From NCBI GenBank assembly GCA_947488435.1, contig CANKZG010000001.1, forward strand, positions 2,100,308-2,164,307: 64,000 nucleotides of DNA, read 5' to 3'. The DNA comes from an uncultured Flavobacteriaceae bacterium. GTDB taxonomy: Bacteria > Bacteroidota > Bacteroidia > Flavobacteriales > Flavobacteriaceae. The position numbers and the translations under genes are program-made. Shown here piece by piece: positions 61,270-64,000 of the stretch; position 1 is the first letter of the stretch, and each line of letters begins with the position of its first letter. The notes under the pieces are model-generated. The model saw only the letters and a list, made by a program, of their open reading frames with translations, made no database searches and had not been told where the DNA came from.

Positions 61270-61869
61270 CTAGCGATACTTATCATTAAGTCCCATACCG
61301 TTAAGAATCATCGGTTCTATTTTTGATAAGCGGGAAATTTTGGTTTTTTCTTGTTTTGCGGTTTCTAAATATTCAAAATACTCTCTTTGCTTATAGGGTG
61401 TAAGCTGGTTAAAAGCAAGTTGCAACTCTGAGTTTTGGTCTAAGACCGCTTGAAGGATAGAAGGCATTTGATATACTATTTTATGCTTCGATTTGGTCCG
61501 AGCTAAACTGAGTCCCTTTTTTTGATTCGCAATTGCTTCTTCGATATAAATTAAAATACCTTTTTTATCGATAGCTTCGGCATTATGAAATTTCCAATGG
61601 CGCATGGCCTGGGTCTTGCCTTCTTGTGCATTTTCCAAAACCTTTTTCGGATCAGTTAAAAAAGAACCATTAAAAAACCAGATACCAAAATGTTTTTTAA
61701 AGGCACAAATACCGATAACATTTTTGTTGTTAAGCGTATAAACAGGAAAACTCCATTTATAATCTTCTGTTAATTGTGTGGTCTTGACGATTGCTCTTAG
61801 CTGTGCTATTTCATTTTTAAATGGTCGTTCTTTAGCATAGTAATTCGTTATTTTTTCCGATTTATCCAT
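61270..61869 (-). CDS. YdeI/DUF1801 family protein
   Basis: An N-terminal DUF1801-like domain (FKNEIAQLRAIVKTTQLTEDYKWSFPVYTLNNKNVIGICAFKKHFGIWFFNGSFL) is joined to a C-terminal YdeI/OmpD-associated segment (LAFNQLTPYKQREYFEYLETAKQEKTKISRLSKIEPMI). Length 199 is normal for YdeI. Its role is poorly defined. It starts three bases after the pepT stop, so they may share a transcript. Confidence 0.9.
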   Translation of the reverse strand: MDKSEKITNYYAKERPFKNEIAQLRAIVKTTQLTEDYKWSFPVYTLNNKNVIGICAFKKHFGIWFFNGSFLTDPKKVLENAQEGKTQAMRHWKFHNAEAIDKKGILIYIEEAIANQKKGLSLARTKSKHKIVYQMPSILQAVLDQNSELQLAFNQLTPYKQREYFEYLETAKQEKTKISRLSKIEPMILNGMGLNDKYR

Positions 61870-61872
61870 GGG

Positions 61873-63102
61873 TCAGTCGTTTTTATCAGCAGTAAGTTCG
61901 CAAATTTTGACAATAACTTCAACTGCTTTTTGCATACTTTCTACAGGTACATATTCGTATTTTCCGTGAAAATTATGTCCGCCTGCAAAAATGTTAGGGC
62001 AGGGGAGTCCCATAAAACTCAATTGAGATCCATCAGTGCCGCCGCGAATAGGTTTAATAATTGGTGTAATGCCCAATTGTTCCATTGCCTCCTTGGCAAG
62101 TTTTACAATATGAAAAACAGGGGTAACCTTTTCTTTCATGTTGTAATATTGATCTTTGATTTGTAGAGTGATACAATCACCGTATTTTTCATTTAAATCC
62201 TTGGCAATACGAGTTAATAGTGCTTTTCTATCTTCAAATTTAGCACGATCGTGATCTCTAATAATAAGTTCTAATTGTGCATTTTCAATTTTTCCATCAA
62301 AACGATAAACATGAAAAAACCCCGCTCTGTCCGCAGTACGTTCTGGAACTTCTGTAGCGGGTAGAAGTGACATCAGTTCTTGAGCCACACCAATCGCATT
62401 AACCATCTTACCTTTGGCATAACCCGGATGTACACTTTTGCCTTGTATAGAAATTTCGGCACCAGCAGCATTGAAATTTTCATATTCCAATTCTCCAAGC
62501 TGACTTCCATCCATAGTATACGCCCATGCCGCACCAAATTTTTCCACATCAAATTTATGTGCTCCTCTCCCAATTTCCTCATCTGGCGTAAAGCCTACCC
62601 TAATTTTACCGTGTTTTATTTCCGGATGTGCAATAAGATACTCCATGGCAATCATAATTTCGGTGATACCGGCTTTATCATCAGCTCCTAAAAGTGTAGT
62701 GCCATCTGTAGTGATTAAAGTCTGTCCTTTGTACTGTTTCAGGTCTTCAAAATAATCTGGAGATAATACAATGCCCTGAGCTGCATTCAAAACAATGTCC
62801 TCACCGTCATAATTAGGTATCAGTTGTGGTTTAACATTGGTGCCACTAAAATCGGGAGTCGTATCAAAATGAGCGATAAAACCAATAACAGGCACTTCTT
62901 GAGGTACGTTACTTGGTAATGAGGCCATGACATAGGCATTATCATCGATAGTTACCTCTTGCATTCCCATGTTTTTAAGCTCTTCCACAAGTTTATTGGC
63001 TAAATTCCATTGCTTTGCTGTACTTGGTGTACTGGACGAATTCGGATCACTTTGAGTGTCAATGGTGACATAACTGATAAATCGATCAATAAGTTCTTGC
63101 AT
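61873..63102 (-). CDS. pepT: Peptidase T (tripeptide aminopeptidase)
   Basis: PepT is a zinc M20 aminopeptidase that trims N-terminal residues from tripeptides. Metal ligands sit in [13 protein letters not shown] (His), [11 protein letters not shown] (bridging Asp), [16 protein letters not shown] (Glu pair), [15 protein letters not shown] and the terminal [14 protein letters not shown] dimerisation domain occupies about 210-320. Length 409 is standard. It is divergent from pyrD with 149 bases between. Confidence 0.96.
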   Translation of the reverse strand: MQELIDRFISYVTIDTQSDPNSSSTPSTAKQWNLANKLVEELKNMGMQEVTIDDNAYVMASLPSNVPQEVPVIGFIAHFDTTPDFSGTNVKPQLIPNYDGEDIVLNAAQGIVLSPDYFEDLKQYKGQTLITTDGTTLLGADDKAGITEIMIAMEYLIAHPEIKHGKIRVGFTPDEEIGRGAHKFDVEKFGAAWAYTMDGSQLGELEYENFNAAGAEISIQGKSVHPGYAKGKMVNAIGVAQELMSLLPATEVPERTADRAGFFHVYRFDGKIENAQLELIIRDHDRAKFEDRKALLTRIAKDLNEKYGDCITLQIKDQYYNMKEKVTPVFHIVKLAKEAMEQLGITPIIKPIRGGTDGSQLSFMGLPCPNIFAGGHNFHGKYEYVPVESMQKAVEVIVKICELTADKND

Positions 63103-63220
63103 GTATTTTCTTTTACTAAGAATACAATATCGAAAAAAGAGATTGGAGAATAACTTTTAAAATGTTAAAATCTTATTTATAAAATGCTTTAAATAGTAAA
63201 ATAAAGATTTTGGTAGTTTG

Positions 63221-63228
63221 TATTTTTG
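63221..63228 (+). promoter_or_regulatory. -7 element TATTTTTG for pyrD
   Basis: Exact TAnnTTTG, 23 bases before the ATG at 63252. Confidence 0.6.
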
Positions 63229-63251
63229 CATTACAAATTCCGCAATCCCTA

Positions 63252-64000
63252 ATGTATAAATTTCTGATCCGTCCACTGCTTTTTAAGTTAGATCCAGAAC
63301 AGGTTCATCATATTTCATTTACACTTATTCGCTTTTTTTCTAAAATTGGTTTTGCGTCCATATGGCGCAGCATGTATGTTATAGAGAATCAAGCGTTAGA
63401 ACGAGAGGTGTTTGGACTGCGATTTAAAAATCCGATAGGTTTAGCTGCAGGTTTTGATAAAGATGCTAAGTTGTATGAGGAACTGGGAAACTTTGGTTTT
63501 GGTTTTGTGGAAATAGGAACCTTAACTCCAAAACCACAAGACGGAAACCCTAAAAAAAGACTATTCCGTTTAAAGAAAGATTCCGCTATAATTAATAGAA
63601 TGGGATTTAATAATAGGGGTGTTTTCGACGCTGTTGAACGCCTTAAAAAGGATAGAAATATTTTGATAGGTGGAAACATAGGAAAGAATAAAATAACAGC
63701 AAATGCGGATGCAGTAAAAGATTATTTGATCTGTTTTGATGCACTTTTTGATTATGTAGATTATTTTGTTGTCAATGTAAGTTCCCCAAATACTCCTGGT
63801 CTAAGAGAATTGCAAGATAAAGAACCGCTAACAGCACTTTTATTAGCCTTAAAAAAGCAAAATAGGCTATATGGTTCAAAATCAGACGGAACAAAAGAAA
63901 AACCGATACTTTTAAAAATAGCACCAGACTTGACCAATAGTCAGTTGTTGGATATCATCTCAATAGTGAAGACCACTAAAATAGATGGAGTTGTGGCGAC
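63252..64000 (+). CDS. pyrD: Dihydroorotate dehydrogenase (quinone), 3' end outside window
   Basis: The first 249 codons are visible. The protein opens [21 protein letters not shown], a membrane-associating helix of class 2 enzymes, followed by [70 protein letters not shown] holds the FMN-site Asn and the catalytic serine. It oxidises dihydroorotate to orotate, passing electrons to quinone at the inner membrane. The C-terminus is cut by the window edge. Confidence 0.96.
   Translation, partial: MYKFLIRPLLFKLDPEQVHHISFTLIRFFSKIGFASIWRSMYVIENQALEREVFGLRFKNPIGLAAGFDKDAKLYEELGNFGFGFVEIGTLTPKPQDGNPKKRLFRLKKDSAIINRMGFNNRGVFDAVERLKKDRNILIGGNIGKNKITANADAVKDYLICFDALFDYVDYFVVNVSSPNTPGLRELQDKEPLTALLLALKKQNRLYGSKSDGTKEKPILLKIAPDLTNSQLLDIISIVKTTKIDGVVA

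Noticed and set aside
1-64000. CRISPR array, prophage, transposase, integron or toxin-antitoxin locus
   Set aside because: No regularly spaced repeats, no mobile-element proteins and no terminal inverted repeats were seen; base composition and gene types are even.
1-64000. tRNA or rRNA genes
   Set aside because: No cloverleaf-like or rRNA-like segment was recognised in the gaps between genes; a tRNAscan run would be needed to exclude one fully.

Overview
The window is an AT-rich, gene-dense chromosomal segment of a member of the Flavobacteriaceae (Bacteroidota). The evidence is a protein with a type IX secretion (T9SS) type B sorting domain, a choice-of-anchor L domain, Bacteroidetes-type NusB, PUR/DUF3276, DUF1573 and YajC, a DnaJ with a reduced zinc finger, glutamine synthetases of types II and III side by side, and many copies of the Bacteroidetes -7 promoter element TAnnTTTG a few tens of bases before genes. 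No rRNA, tRNA, CRISPR array, prophage or insertion sequence was seen. Most genes are core or family-conserved, so the less expected material lies in regulatory DNA, very small genes and a few orphan proteins.

Layout. 1-3.3 kb: divergent glutamine synthetases (GSII, cut by the window edge, and GSIII) sharing an intergenic palindrome. 3.4-9.7 kb: purM-like, apbE, prfA, pyrF, a small reverse gene, an alpha/beta hydrolase and a DUF1579-like exported protein. 9.7-13.3 kb (reverse): a membrane AraC regulator with TPR-like repeats, a 485 bp non-coding stretch with repeats and a hairpin, a DUF4197 lipoprotein and purU. 13.5-20.8 kb: the fused B12 mutase IcmF, an Lrp-type regulator, a membrane LuxR-type regulator and an alanine/glycine symporter. 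21-25.3 kb: a T9SS cargo protein, an exported hydrolase-like protein and a DJ-1/PfpI lipoprotein. 25.3-27.4 kb: an MFS transporter behind a terminator-containing leader, and a DUF1684 lipoprotein.

27.4-31.5 kb: a nitrogen operon read leftward (P-II, ammonium channel, outer-membrane porin), preceded by two palindromes like the one between the glutamine synthetases; then crcB with a 59-aa membrane protein and another small membrane protein. 31.5-37 kb: a MazG-like protein, ilvE, mnmD, an epimerase, grpE-dnaJ and a candidate small RNA. 37-41.3 kb: a four-gene run (ABC ATPase, ABC permease, MscS channel, sigma-54 activator without a DNA-binding domain). 41.3-50.5 kb: an exported Cys protein, PPK2, M28 peptidase, a cyclophilin-FKBP fusion, a 30-aa relative of the small membrane protein, a lipoprotein, a cold-shock protein, a two-gene operon of unknown function and a 1-Cys peroxiredoxin. 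50.6-64 kb: DinB/YfiT, cupin, thioredoxin-like, M14 peptidase, PUR protein, an ABC exporter, nusB-DUF1573-yajC, a molybdopterin oxidoreductase, a YdeI/DUF1801 protein, pepT and the start of pyrD.

The best candidates for something undescribed are: (1) an ACCC-N11/12-GGGT palindrome present between the two glutamine synthetase genes and twice before glnK-amt-porin, suggesting a nitrogen regulon operator; (2) a leader with its own promoter and an intrinsic terminator ending 11 bases before the MFS/DJ-1 operon; (3) a promoter-hairpin-terminator unit after dnaJ that looks like a small RNA; (4) a family of tiny one-helix membrane proteins.
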